Positions 17,447-25,122 of a stretch of 55,573 nt of DNA are shown piece after piece (within the stretch, counting starts at the first letter, position 1; each line of letters begins with the position of its first letter). The notes under the pieces were generated by a model, which saw only the letters and a program-made list of their open reading frames with translations, had not been told where the DNA came from and did not search any database. Both the position numbers and the translations under genes were made by a program. This stretch comes from Deltaproteobacteria bacterium (GTDB lineage Bacteria; Desulfobacterota; B13-G15; RBG-16-54-18): NCBI GenBank assembly GCA_019308925.1, contig JAFDHG010000004.1, forward strand, positions 1 to 55,573, in the 5' to 3' direction.

Positions 17447-18373
17447 ATGGAAGATTATGAAGTGATCATTATTGGTGGTGGCCCAGCAGGGTTGACCGCG
17501 GGTCTGTATACCTCCAGGGCACATCTACGGACCATCCTTCTGGAGGCCATGGTTCCCAGTGGTCAAGCCTTTAACTCAGAGAACATAGAAAATTACCCTG
17601 GTTTCCCCGACGGCATCTCCGGACAGAAACTTATTGACAGTTTCACCAAACAGGCAACAAAATTTGGCCTCGAGATCGTTCAGTTCACCAAGGTGAATAA
17701 GATAGTGTTGCAGGGAGAGGAAAGGATTGTCATTGCAGGGGACAAAAGGTTCTCAGCTTCAGCCATTATCATTGCCAGCGGGGCCCAATGGAATAAATTG
17801 GGGGTGGCCGGCGAGGATGAGTTTGCCGGCAAAGGGATCTCCTATTGTGCCACCTGTGACGGCGCATTCTTTAAGGATCAAGAGGTGGCTGTGGTGGGTG
17901 GGGGTGACACGGCGGTGGAAGATGCCATCTACCTTACCAGAATCGCCCACAAGGTATTCATAATTCACCGTCGAGATACATTAAGGGCTCAAAAGGTCCT
18001 GCAGAGCAGGGCCCTAGAAAATCCTAAGATCGAATTTGTCTGGAACACGGTGGTCCGAGAGATTAAGGGAGGGGGGACCTTAAAGACGTTGGTCCTAGAA
18101 GATGTCCACACATCTAGTCGCAAGGAACTGGCTGTCGATGGGCTCTTTATCGCTATAGGCCAGAGGCCCAATACAGGATTTGTTCGTGGTGTGGTCGAAC
18201 TGGACGAAAAAGGCTGCATCATCACCGATGACAAATGCACCACCTCTGTGGCCGGAATATTCGCTGCCGGAGATGTAAGAAGCAAGGACTTGAGACAGAT
18301 CGCCACCGCTGTAGGGGACGGCGCCATCGCCGCCTTCGCGGCAGAGCGATATATAGAGAACATCAGGAGGTGA
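17447..18373 (+). CDS. trxB: Thioredoxin-disulfide reductase
   Basis: 308 residues, standard for bacterial TrxB. FAD motif VIIIGGGPAGLTAGLYTSRA at the start, redox pair CATC at residues 134-137 (followed by DGAFF), NAD(P) motif VVGGGDTAVEDAIYL, and C-terminal FAD motif GIFAAGDVRSKDLRQIATAV. It passes electrons from NAD(P)H to thioredoxin-like disulfides. The gene heads the region leading into the cofactor-assembly genes and is followed at 13 bases by the sigma-54 activator, so redox maintenance of cysteine-rich assembly proteins is a reasonable idea. No thioredoxin gene is next to it. Confidence 0.93.
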   Translation: MEDYEVIIIGGGPAGLTAGLYTSRAHLRTILLEAMVPSGQAFNSENIENYPGFPDGISGQKLIDSFTKQATKFGLEIVQFTKVNKIVLQGEERIVIAGDKRFSASAIIIASGAQWNKLGVAGEDEFAGKGISYCATCDGAFFKDQEVAVVGGGDTAVEDAIYLTRIAHKVFIIHRRDTLRAQKVLQSRALENPKIEFVWNTVVREIKGGGTLKTLVLEDVHTSSRKELAVDGLFIAIGQRPNTGFVRGVVELDEKGCIITDDKCTTSVAGIFAAGDVRSKDLRQIATAVGDGAIAAFAAERYIENIRR

Positions 18374-18386
18374 AGTAAGGCACCCT

Positions 18387-19700
18387 ATGGAGGAAAAAGA
18401 AAACTATATCAATATCATCCTCGACAGCATCCCTGATGGTGTCTTGACCGTGGACAACGAGTGGCGAATAACCTCCTTTAACAAATCGGCGGAGAGGATA
18501 ACCGGTTTCTCAAAGCAAGAGGCCATCGGCCAATATTGCTATGAAATATTTCGAACTAATGTCTGCATGGACAGTTGCGCCCTGCGGGAGACGATGCAGA
18601 CAGGGCAGAACATCGTCAATAAAGAAATCAACATCCTCGACAAATCAAACCAAGAGATACCGGTCAGCATCAGTACGGCCGTCCTCCAGAACGAAAAGGG
18701 TGAGATCATCGGAGGAGTGGAGACCTTCCGCGACCTGTCTTTGATCAAGGAAATGGACAAAGAGATCCACGAAAAGTACTCCTTTCACGACATCATCAGC
18801 AAACATCCCTCCATCGTGAACATATTTCGCATCCTCCCCGATATTGCACGCAGCGAGGCCACCGTCCTCATCCAGGGGGAAAGCGGTACGGGCAAGGAGC
18901 TCTTCGCCCAGGCCATCCACAACCTCAGCCTCAGGAGCGAGGGCCCACTGGTGAAGGTGAACTGTGGTGCCCTCCCTGAGACCCTTTTAGAATCAGAGCT
19001 CTTTGGCTATCTAAAGGGGGCCTTTACAGATGCCAAGCGCGACAAACCGGGCAGGTTTAAGCTGGCCGAGGAAGGGACCATCTTTCTGGATGAGATCGGT
19101 GATATCCCTCCTGGGATCCAGGCGAAACTCCTGCGGGTACTGGAAAGCAAAGAATACGAACCCCTGGGAGGGACCTCAACCATAAAGGCAGACGTCCGGG
19201 TAGTGGCCGCCACCAATAAGGACCTCCAAAGACTGGTCAGGCTGGGGCAGTTTAGAGAGGATCTTTACTATAGGCTCAATGTGGTTAAAATAGAGCTGCC
19301 CAGCCTGAAGGAGCGCAGAACGGATATCCCCCTCCTCACCGAACATTTCATCAAAAAGTTTAACAAGAAGACCGGAAAGGAGATCCACGGCGTCTCTGAT
19401 GAGGTCATGAACGTCCTCATGAATTATTCCTATCCAGGCAACATCAGGGAGTTGGAGAATATCATTGAACATGCCTTTATCCTCTGTAAGGGGTCTCAGA
19501 TCCAATGGGAACACCTACCCAGCTATCTGCGGGACCAAAAGGTCCCAGTGGCGAAAAAGAGGTCCATTAAGGAAATGGAAGAGGAGCACATCCTCCATGC
19601 CCTACAAAAATGCGGTGGCAACATGACCAAGACCGCCAGGGAATTGGGGATACATCGGACCACTTTGTGGCGCAAGCTGAGGAATATGAGCGCTGATTAG
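18387..19700 (+). CDS. PAS-domain sigma-54-dependent activator
   Basis: 437 residues in three parts: a PAS sensor (about 7-120), an AAA+ sigma-54 interaction domain (about 135-370) and a Fis-type helix-turn-helix (about 390-435, NMTKTARELGIHRTTLWRKL). The AAA+ part has GESGTGKELFAQ (Walker A), the sigma-54 loop GAFTDA, GTIFLDEIGD (Walker B) and FREDLYYRLNVV. The PAS domain carries C51, C60 and C64 in a CX8CX3C pattern, suggesting redox or metal sensing. It lies directly before repeated TTGCA boxes and a -24/-12 promoter, so it is the probable activator of the cofactor-assembly operon. It lacks a receiver domain, hence no two-component input. Confidence 0.94.
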   Translation: MEEKENYINIILDSIPDGVLTVDNEWRITSFNKSAERITGFSKQEAIGQYCYEIFRTNVCMDSCALRETMQTGQNIVNKEINILDKSNQEIPVSISTAVLQNEKGEIIGGVETFRDLSLIKEMDKEIHEKYSFHDIISKHPSIVNIFRILPDIARSEATVLIQGESGTGKELFAQAIHNLSLRSEGPLVKVNCGALPETLLESELFGYLKGAFTDAKRDKPGRFKLAEEGTIFLDEIGDIPPGIQAKLLRVLESKEYEPLGGTSTIKADVRVVAATNKDLQRLVRLGQFREDLYYRLNVVKIELPSLKERRTDIPLLTEHFIKKFNKKTGKEIHGVSDEVMNVLMNYSYPGNIRELENIIEHAFILCKGSQIQWEHLPSYLRDQKVPVAKKRSIKEMEEEHILHALQKCGGNMTKTARELGIHRTTLWRKLRNMSAD

Positions 19701-19787
19701 TTGCATATTGCAATACTGTTGCAATTTGTATTTTGAGAAAGAGTGCTTATATTATGATAAGGTTAGAAAAGATTCTGTTGCATTATG
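19701..19787 (+). promoter_or_regulatory. Repeated TTGCA boxes, candidate activator-binding sites
   Basis: Three related boxes lie 75-160 bases upstream of the sigma-54 promoter: the palindrome TTGCA-TAT-TGCAA (19701-19713), TGTTGCAATTTG (19717-19728) and TGTTGCATTATG (19776-19787). The spacing and dyad character fit upstream activating sequences for the Fis-type helix-turn-helix of the neighbouring activator. Confidence 0.6.
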
Positions 19788-19860
19788 AAACAAAATTAGA
19801 GGGCCACCTTTTTGTCATTAAAATATTTAATAAATTCACATAGTTAAAAAGGCATAAATT

Positions 19861-19876
19861 TGGCACAAAAAATGCT
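19861..19876 (+). promoter_or_regulatory. Sigma-54 (-24/-12) promoter
   Basis: TGGCAC-N6-TGCT with exactly ten bases between the GG (19862-19863) and GC (19874-19875) elements. The only mismatch to the YTGGCAC-N5-TTGCW consensus is the first T of the -12 box. The predicted start is near 19887, three bases before the ATG of the first NifX-like gene. Confidence 0.85.
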
Positions 19877-19889
19877 GTAATTTTAAGAG

Positions 19890-20255
19890 ATGAAGGTCGC
19901 CATCCCCATAAACGGAGATCGCATCGCCCCTAGGTTGTCTCTGGCAAAAGAGATCATGGTAGCAGAGCTGCAGGGCAGAAGGAAGATAGGGATAGAAAAG
20001 GTGGATATCACACATCTGCACCCGATGGAGGTTCCAGACTTCCTCGCCTCGAAGGGGGTTACCAAGGTCATCGCCGGAGGGGTGGATTGGTATCAGCAGG
20101 AGATCTTCAGGTTGCACCACATAGATGTCACCTGGGGGATTATGGGGAATGTGGACGAAGTCCTGGCCTTCTACCTAAGTAAGGGGCTCCAACTGGGGAT
20201 GGGTCCATGCCCTCCCAGGAGGAGACGGAGGCGTTTTCGAGGGTTTCACTTCTAA
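19890..20255 (+). CDS. NifX-like (FeMo-cofactor biosynthesis domain) protein 1
   Basis: 121 residues with the RNase-H-like fold of the NifX/NafY/orange-protein domain (MKVAIPINGDRIAPRLSLAK, FLASKGVTKVIAGGVDWYQQ). It lacks the usual F-G-R-C motif of its relatives, having APRLSLAKEI instead, and ends in a basic CPPRRRRRRFRGFHF tail. Such proteins bind and carry metal-sulfur cofactors or their precursors. First gene behind the sigma-54 promoter; the ATG must be 19890 since the domain begins there, leaving a leader of only a few bases. The lost cysteine motif suggests a structural or regulatory version. Confidence 0.82.
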   Translation: MKVAIPINGDRIAPRLSLAKEIMVAELQGRRKIGIEKVDITHLHPMEVPDFLASKGVTKVIAGGVDWYQQEIFRLHHIDVTWGIMGNVDEVLAFYLSKGLQLGMGPCPPRRRRRRFRGFHF

Positions 20256-20273
20256 ACGAAAGGAGGTGTTAAT

Positions 20274-20540
20274 ATGCCTTGGGGAGATGGAACAGGTCCA
20301 GCCGGTTTTGGTCCAATGACCGGCCGAGCCGCAGGTTACTGTGCCGGATACCCAGTTCCTGGCTATGCCAATCCCTATGTCCCCAGATGGGGAGGTAGAG
20401 GAAGGGGCTGGTGGGGCCGCGGATTCCGGGGTCGAGGCCGGGGATTCTGGGGTTGGGGGCGTGGATTCCGTTGGGGGTATTCCCCTTATGGATATGCCCC
20501 CTACTATGGCTATACACCCTATGGCTATCCACCCTATTAA
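20274..20540 (+). CDS. Gly/Arg/Trp/Tyr-rich DUF5320-like protein A
   Basis: 88 residues. The N-terminus has the DUF5320 signature [20 protein letters not shown], followed by PVPGYANPY, a run of RG/WG-rich repeats and a YGY/PPY tail. It ends before the acidic coiled-coil tail found in the homologue at 23340, and the next gene (20639) supplies just such a tail, so the two may be a split version. Good ribosome site AAGGAGGTGTTAAT. It is nearly identical to the 23340 gene over the first 36 residues including upstream DNA. Function of the family is unknown; it recurs beside NifX/Mrp genes. Confidence 0.8.
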   Translation: MPWGDGTGPAGFGPMTGRAAGYCAGYPVPGYANPYVPRWGGRGRGWWGRGFRGRGRGFWGWGRGFRWGYSPYGYAPYYGYTPYGYPPY

Positions 20541-20638
20541 CGATTACGCCGTGGGCTCGGCTGGCGCTGGTTTACACCATACTGGTACCCCTAGTGGTAA
20601 AACCATGAGCTAAATCTTTTTCGAAGGAGGTGAAAGAC

Positions 20639-20830
20639 ATGTGGCCGTGGTATGGATACTGGAATCCTTGGAGAGGGGGGTGGCCTGGATACTGGGGGGC
20701 AACACCTTATGCCTGGCCGTGGGGGCCTATGCCCAAGGAGCAGGAGATAGCCATGCTGGAAGACCAGGCCCGGATGCTTGAAAGTGAACTGGAAAGCATC
20801 AGAAAGAGGCTGGAAGAGCTTAAGAAATAA
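20639..20830 (+). CDS. Small Trp-rich protein with DUF5320-like coiled-coil tail
   Basis: 63 residues from ATG 20639, eight bases after GGAGG. The first half is Trp/Pro/Gly-rich (MWPWYGYWNPWRGGWPGYW) and the second half is a short coiled coil, PKEQEIAMLEDQARMLESEL, which matches the tail of the DUF5320-like proteins at 21302 and 23340. The 98-base stretch before it, after the 20540 stop, shows no other gene. Likely the second half of a split DUF5320 gene or an independent small partner. Confidence 0.7.
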   Translation: MWPWYGYWNPWRGGWPGYWGATPYAWPWGPMPKEQEIAMLEDQARMLESELESIRKRLEELKK

Positions 20831-20840
20831 GAGGTGAAAT

Positions 20841-21233
20841 ATGTCTAATGGATTTGGTGGAGGCAGAGGTATGGGACGCGGTTTTAGGGGAGGTATGGGG
20901 TTTGGCTTCCGTGGCAACTCTCCTCCCTGGCCTTACGTGGGTATAGGTAGAGGAGGATTGCCAAGATGCGGCTACTTCCTCAGTGGTGCTGCTGGTGCAC
21001 CAGCAGCATGGCCGTACCAACAAGCTCCCTATCCAGCTAGCCAGGGATTTGGTGTCGGGCAGGGCTCATATCCTCCCTATGCAGCAGCGTCACCCACTTT
21101 TGGTAACACTCCCTTCGCCCCGCAGGTAACCCCGGAGCAGGAGCTTGATTTTCTAAAGAACCAAGCGGAGGCAATAAAGGGACAGCTGGAGCAGATTGAG
21201 GCCAGGATGCGCGAGCTGGAGGGTGAAGAGTAA
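20841..21233 (+). CDS. Gly-rich DUF5320-like protein B
   Basis: 130 residues: a GGGRGMGRGFRGGMGFGFRG start, a Pro/Tyr/Ala-rich centre with SQGFGVGQGSYPPYAAAS, and a C-terminal coiled coil PEQELDFLKNQAEAIKGQLE ending in RELEGEE. The tail is shared almost word for word with the 21302 protein and in type with 21633 and 23340. Low-complexity head plus coiled coil suggests a scaffold that multimerises through the tail. Ten bases after the preceding gene, with AAGAGGTGAAAT as ribosome site. Confidence 0.75.
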   Translation: MSNGFGGGRGMGRGFRGGMGFGFRGNSPPWPYVGIGRGGLPRCGYFLSGAAGAPAAWPYQQAPYPASQGFGVGQGSYPPYAAASPTFGNTPFAPQVTPEQELDFLKNQAEAIKGQLEQIEARMRELEGEE

Positions 21234-21301
21234 GATATCATCATGTATAGCCGATGATGGATAACCAGCACTCCTCATTGGCACAGTAAAGGAGGTACGT
21301 T

Positions 21302-21592
21302 ATGCCAGGATTCGATGGTACCGGCCCTCGTGGGCTGGGTCCAATGACTGGTTGGGGTAGAGGATTTTGTGTTGTCCCATTATCACCCACTTCGCCGACA
21401 TATATAGGAAGAAGCTATCCCCCATACGGCGTACCCTTTGGAGCGAGATCGAGTACTGCAGGTGCAGTTCCGTTTGCTCCTCAGATGACCCGTGAGCAGG
21501 AGCTTGATTTTCTGAACAACCAGGCCCAGGCCTTAAGAGGGCAACTGGAGCAGATAGAGACCAGGATTCAGCAACTGGAAAGTGAGTCTTAA
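21302..21592 (+). CDS. DUF5320-like protein C
   Basis: 96 residues. It opens with GFDGTGPRGLGPMTGWGRGF, the DUF5320 N-terminal signature, then a short Pro/Tyr linker and the coiled-coil tail REQELDFLNNQAQALRGQLE. Ribosome site AAGGAGG eight bases before ATG 21302. The shortest complete head-linker-tail copy of this family in the window and a useful reference for the split (20274/20639) and fused (21633) versions. Function unknown. Confidence 0.78.
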   Translation: MPGFDGTGPRGLGPMTGWGRGFCVVPLSPTSPTYIGRSYPPYGVPFGARSSTAGAVPFAPQMTREQELDFLNNQAQALRGQLEQIETRIQQLESES

Positions 21593-21632
21593 GCATTGAT
21601 TTTGGCGATTAACAACTATTAAGGAGTGAATT

Positions 21633-22253
21633 ATGAGGATTGCTATTTCCGCTACAGGCCCGACCCTGGATGCTGAGGTAGATCCACGTTTTGGCCGATG
21701 TCAGTACTTCATTGTCGTTGACCCGGATACAATGGAGTTTGAAGCCCTGGAGAACTCTAACGCCATGGCTGCTGGTGGGGCAGGAATTTCCACCGGCCAG
21801 ATGATTGCCGGTAAAGGGGTAGAGGCAGTGCTCACCGGCAACTGCGGCCCTAATGCCTACCAGGTGCTGTCGGCCGCTGGAATTCAGGTGATAACCGGAG
21901 TTTCGGGAAAGGTGCATGATGCTGTCCAAGCCTACAAACCTGGACAATTTCAAGCTACTTCACAACCTACTGTAGATGCTCACTACGGTATGAGCTATGG
22001 TGGAGGTGGTGGCATGGGTGGAGGCATGGGCAAAGGCATGGGCATGGGCAGAGGCATGGGCAGAGGCATGGGCAGAGGCATGGGCATGGGTGGAGGCACA
22101 GGGGCTGGAATGGTGCCACCGGTTAGTCCAGCACCACAGCCGGCGAGTCCGGAGCAGGAACTTGAAGCGCTTAAAAACCAATCACAGATGCTAGCGCAAC
22201 AACTAGCTGAGATTCAACGTCACATCGAGGAGTTAGAAAAGAAAAAGAAGTAA
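21633..22253 (+). CDS. NifX-domain protein fused to a GMG-repeat and DUF5320-type coiled coil
   Basis: 206 residues in three blocks. Residues 1-115 are a NifX/orange-protein domain with the canonical DPRFGRCQYFIVVDPDTMEF, and NCGPNAYQVLSAAGIQVITG. Residues about 125-160 are repeats of GMGRGMGRGMG. Residues about 170-206 are the coiled coil PEQELEALKNQSQMLAQQLA followed by a lysine tail. It therefore joins the cofactor-binding domain and the DUF5320-type tail in one chain, direct evidence that the two families act together. Methionine-rich repeats could bind soft metals such as Cu(I), which is inference. The 25123 protein is a shorter relative without the coiled coil. Confidence 0.87.
   Translation: MRIAISATGPTLDAEVDPRFGRCQYFIVVDPDTMEFEALENSNAMAAGGAGISTGQMIAGKGVEAVLTGNCGPNAYQVLSAAGIQVITGVSGKVHDAVQAYKPGQFQATSQPTVDAHYGMSYGGGGGMGGGMGKGMGMGRGMGRGMGRGMGMGGGTGAGMVPPVSPAPQPASPEQELEALKNQSQMLAQQLAEIQRHIEELEKKKK
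22010..22100 (+). repeat. 12-base tandem repeat encoding GMGR
   Basis: Consecutive copies of GGCATGGGCAGA and variants (GGCATGGGCAAA, GGCATGGGCATG, GGCATGGGTGGA) inside the NifX-fusion gene. Such a repeat can change length by slippage, in units of four residues. Confidence 0.8.
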
Positions 22254-22334
22254 GAAAGCTCACCGCTTTACCTATTGCAGCGATAGCGGGATATTGCTGG
22301 TTATATCAAGGCAGCCTAAGGCAGGAGGAATGCA

Positions 22335-22784
22335 ATGACTTCATCATGGGAGCAGTTTGAAGAACTCATCAAAGCCCAGATGAGAAAAATATATTCTGAG
22401 ACAGCTATTGAGCATTCCATGAACCCAAGAAACTTAGGCGATATGGAGGATGCCGATGGCTTTGCCAGGGTGACTGGCACCTGTGGTGATACCATGGAGA
22501 TATGGATCAGGGCAAAGAACGGCAGTGTTGTCGATGCCACCTTTATGACTGACGGCTGTGGAACCAGCATTGCCTCAGGCAGCATGGTCACCGAGATGGT
22601 AAAGGGAAAAAGTATCAGCGAGGCTCGAAAGATTAGTCAGCAGGATGTTTTGAGTGCCTTAGGCGGACTGCCAGAGGAGAGCCAACACTGTGCCCTTCTG
22701 GCAGCAGATACGCTGAAAGAGGCGATAAGAGATTACCTGGCAATGAAAAAAGACCCCTGGAAAAGGGGTTACCGCAAACATTAG
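22335..22784 (+). CDS. IscU/NifU-like iron-sulfur scaffold 1
   Basis: 149 residues. The three conserved cysteines of the scaffold are recognisable: GTCGDTMEIWIRAK, FMTDGCGTSIASGS and ESQHCALLAADTL, with the IscU helix ALGGLPEESQHC where the usual K-x-H-C is replaced by S-Q-H-C. It assembles [Fe-S] clusters for transfer. Start ATG 22335 follows GCAGGAGGAATGCA. A second scaffold lies at 27735. No cysteine desulfurase is seen in the window, so sulfur must come from another donor. Confidence 0.88.
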   Translation: MTSSWEQFEELIKAQMRKIYSETAIEHSMNPRNLGDMEDADGFARVTGTCGDTMEIWIRAKNGSVVDATFMTDGCGTSIASGSMVTEMVKGKSISEARKISQQDVLSALGGLPEESQHCALLAADTLKEAIRDYLAMKKDPWKRGYRKH

Positions 22785-22866
22785 GGAAAGGAATTGAGGA
22801 TGGCTCCCGAAGTTTCGGTTACAGATAGGGTAGAATCCTCCAGATTCTTTTGAAGAAGGGATAAGC

Positions 22867-23289
22867 ATGACCTTGAAAGATTACTATCAGATACTTGGTG
22901 TAAGTAAAGATTCCACTAGCGATGATATCAGGAAGGCCTTCCGACAGCTGGCCTTGCGCTATCACCCTGATCACAACCCCGAAAATTCGAAAGATGCTGA
23001 GGAAAAATTTAAAGAAATAAATGAGGCCTATGAAGTGCTCGGTGATGATCAAAAAAAGCGGGAGTACGACCACTTGATAAGCTGGCCAAGCTACAGGCAG
23101 AAAACAGTTGTGGTTGAAGACATCTTCGAGGATACCTTCACAGATAGCATAGACCTAAACTTGATAAGAGAAATACTGCAGACGTTCGCTGAGCTAGATC
23201 CCAGTTGCAGGGTCTTTAGCCGCCGGCGGTCATGGACTTGCCAACGTCAGCGGGGATGGCGGTGTCGCGGACGATGGTGGCAAGACTAA
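22867..23289 (+). CDS. J-domain (DnaJ-like) protein
   Basis: 140 residues. Residues 4-67 form a complete J domain: [20 protein letters not shown], the HPD triad in [11 protein letters not shown], and [20 protein letters not shown]. No Gly/Phe or zinc-finger domains follow; residues 68-110 are helical and acidic and the last 30 are Arg/Trp/Cys-rich ([19 protein letters not shown]). J-domain proteins deliver clients to Hsp70, and HscB does this for the IscU scaffold, so the adjacent NifU-like protein at 22335 is the likely client. The odd tail might be native or the result of a frameshift. Confidence 0.85.
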   Translation: MTLKDYYQILGVSKDSTSDDIRKAFRQLALRYHPDHNPENSKDAEEKFKEINEAYEVLGDDQKKREYDHLISWPSYRQKTVVVEDIFEDTFTDSIDLNLIREILQTFAELDPSCRVFSRRRSWTCQRQRGWRCRGRWWQD

Positions 23290-23339
23290 GGCGTGGAAGA
23301 TCCAGAGGATTTCACTTTTAACTGAAAGGAGGTGTTATT

Positions 23340-23711
23340 ATGCCTTGGGGAGATGGAACAGGTCCAGCTGGTTTTGGTCCAATGACCGGTAGGGCGGCAG
23401 GCTATTGCGCTGGCTACCCAGTTCCTGGCTATGCCAACCCTTATGGCTTTGGTTGGGGCAGAGGCTGGGGCAGAGGCAGAGGCTGGGGCAGAGGCTGGGG
23501 CTGGGGGTATGCACCGTATGGGTATACACCTTATGCCGCTGGCTATTCACCCTATGGGGCTGGGTATTCACCCTATGCTGCCCCATGGGGGCAGCCCCCT
23601 ACCAAGGAACAGGAGGCTGAGTTCCTGAAGGATCAGCAGGAGGCCCTACAGGGGCAGATGGAGGAGATCAACAAGCGGCTCCAAGAGCTCTCAACTGAGG
23701 AGAAAAAGTAG
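23340..23711 (+). CDS. DUF5320-like protein D (duplicate of protein A, full length)
   Basis: 123 residues: the [20 protein letters not shown] head, an [16 protein letters not shown] repeat, [20 protein letters not shown] and the coiled-coil tail [20 protein letters not shown]. The first 36 residues and about 25 bases of upstream DNA almost equal those at 20274, so this is a local duplication about 3.07 kb apart; this copy keeps the tail that the other lacks. Ribosome site AAAGGAGGTGTTATT. Function unknown, possibly a scaffold for the cofactor proteins around it. Confidence 0.82.
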   Translation: MPWGDGTGPAGFGPMTGRAAGYCAGYPVPGYANPYGFGWGRGWGRGRGWGRGWGWGYAPYGYTPYAAGYSPYGAGYSPYAAPWGQPPTKEQEAEFLKDQQEALQGQMEEINKRLQELSTEEKK

Positions 23712-23714
23712 GCT

Positions 23715-23733
23715 GGGGAGGGGACCCCTCCCC
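23715..23733 (+). terminator. GC hairpin between DUF5320 D and mrp
   Basis: GGGGAGGGG-A-CCCCTCCCC, a perfect stem starting three bases after the stop. The following TTCT is not a convincing U-tract, so it may be an attenuator or an mRNA-stabilising structure separating the head genes from mrp rather than a full terminator. Confidence 0.5.
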
Positions 23734-23800
23734 TTCTAGCCCCTCTTGCAAGAGGAAACGAATTTCAGGCAAAAATCATAAGAATGGAGAAAAAGCTAAT

Positions 23801-24688
23801 ATGAGCACACAACAACACGTAGATGCGCGCAGCGAAGAACAAAGGAAGGCCGAAGAAGAGGAACGAGACAAACGACTAAGCCAGACGCTCATGAAAATTC
23901 GCTACACAATCATGGTAATGAGCGGTAAGGGCGGGGTGGGCAAAAGTACCGTGGCTGTCAACCTGGCAGCTGTCCTGGCCAAAGAGGGTCATTATGTAGG
24001 CATGCTCGATGCAGATATCCACGGTCCCGACGTCCCCAAGATGTGGGGGGTCGACTGGAGGCCCTTGGGGGGTGGGGATGATGGGATCCGACCTGTGGAG
24101 GTTCTAACAAATGTAAAGCTGATCTCCATGGCCTTCTTGCTCCCCAATCCCGATTCCCCGGTGGTGTGGCGAGGACCCCTTAAACACGTTGCCATCAAGC
24201 AGTTTTTGGCAGATGTAAAATGGGGTGAACTCGATTACTTAATCGTTGACTTGCCCCCTGGGACAGGTGATGAACCCTTGAGTGTGGCCCACCTGATTGA
24301 GGGGGTGGATGGATCTGTTATCGTCACCACCCCACAAGATGTGGCCCTCTTGGACTCCAGGAAGGCGGTAAACTTCAGCAGGATGTTGAAGGTCCCGGTC
24401 ATCGGTATCGTGGAGAACATGAGCGGTCTTCGCTGCCCCAAGTGCGGTCATCTTATTCCCCTGTTCAAGATAGGAGGGGGGGAGAAGGCGGCCAAGGACC
24501 TGAAGGTCCCCTTCCTCGGTCGAATCCCCATCGACCCAGAGGTGGTACAGGGGTCGGACAGCGGCACACCTCATGTTGTTTCATATCCAGATTCTGAGGT
24601 GACAAAGGCCTTTGAAGAGATCGCTGAAAAGTGTAAGGTTTCCGTAGAATCTCACAAGGAGGGGAAAAAAGGAGATAAAGGAGGATAG
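23801..24688 (+). CDS. mrp: Mrp/NBP35-family iron-sulfur carrier ATPase
   Basis: 295 residues. Deviant Walker [21 protein letters not shown] near residue 40, Mrp signature [30 protein letters not shown], and the cysteine pair in [20 protein letters not shown] that bridges an Fe-S cluster between monomers. An N-terminal 38-residue charged extension precedes the ATPase. Mrp proteins hold and transfer [4Fe-4S] clusters. In Desulfovibrio a mrp gene lies beside the orange-protein gene, as here with NifX-like genes on both sides. Confidence 0.93.
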   Translation: MSTQQHVDARSEEQRKAEEEERDKRLSQTLMKIRYTIMVMSGKGGVGKSTVAVNLAAVLAKEGHYVGMLDADIHGPDVPKMWGVDWRPLGGGDDGIRPVEVLTNVKLISMAFLLPNPDSPVVWRGPLKHVAIKQFLADVKWGELDYLIVDLPPGTGDEPLSVAHLIEGVDGSVIVTTPQDVALLDSRKAVNFSRMLKVPVIGIVENMSGLRCPKCGHLIPLFKIGGGEKAAKDLKVPFLGRIPIDPEVVQGSDSGTPHVVSYPDSEVTKAFEEIAEKCKVSVESHKEGKKGDKGG

Positions 24689-24740
24689 TGAGGCGGCCAG
24701 GATAGCCACAAAGAGAAATTATAAAAAGGAGGAGATGGCA

Positions 24741-25100
24741 ATGAGGATTGCCTTTGCCAGCGAGGACAACCAAGGATTAAAAGGTTCTTTGAGCGCCCAC
24801 TTCGGCAGATGTCCCTATTATACCTTGGTGGACGTAGACGGGGACAAGGTGTTGGATATCAATGTGGTCACCAACCCATATTTCAACAGCCATGTCCCAG
24901 GTGCAGTGCCTGAGTTCATCAAGTCTCAGGGTGCCCAGGTGATTATCACCGGGGGGATGGGACCGCGGGCCATCGGGCTCTTTGAACAGATCGGCATTGA
25001 GGCGGTCACCACCGGGGCGCAGGGGACCCTTGAAGACATCCTCTTGGCCTACCTGCGGGGTGAGATCAAAGGGGCCTTTGGCTGCGAACATCACCATTAA
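24741..25100 (+). CDS. NifX-like protein 2
   Basis: 119 residues from ATG 24741, six bases after AGGAGGAG; an in-frame ATG at 24735 abuts that site and is less likely. NifX/orange-protein domain: MRIAFASEDNQGLKGSLSAH, then HFGRCPYYTLVDVDGDKVLD, VIITGGMGPRAIGLFEQIGI and a His-ending GCEHHH tail typical of this subgroup. It should bind a metal-sulfur cluster through the C in FGRC and the C-terminal Cys/His. It follows mrp by 52 bases. Confidence 0.9.
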   Translation: MRIAFASEDNQGLKGSLSAHFGRCPYYTLVDVDGDKVLDINVVTNPYFNSHVPGAVPEFIKSQGAQVIITGGMGPRAIGLFEQIGIEAVTTGAQGTLEDILLAYLRGEIKGAFGCEHHH

Positions 25101-25122
25101 TAAATCAGGAGAGGAGAAAGAT

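Noticed and set aside
22010-22100. CRISPR-like short repeats
   Set aside because: The 12-base repeats are in-frame coding repeats without spacers; no other regularly spaced repeats were seen.
24982-25122. N-terminal extension of the third NifX-like protein
   Set aside because: It is the preceding gene read in another frame; the domain and ribosome site put the start at 25123.
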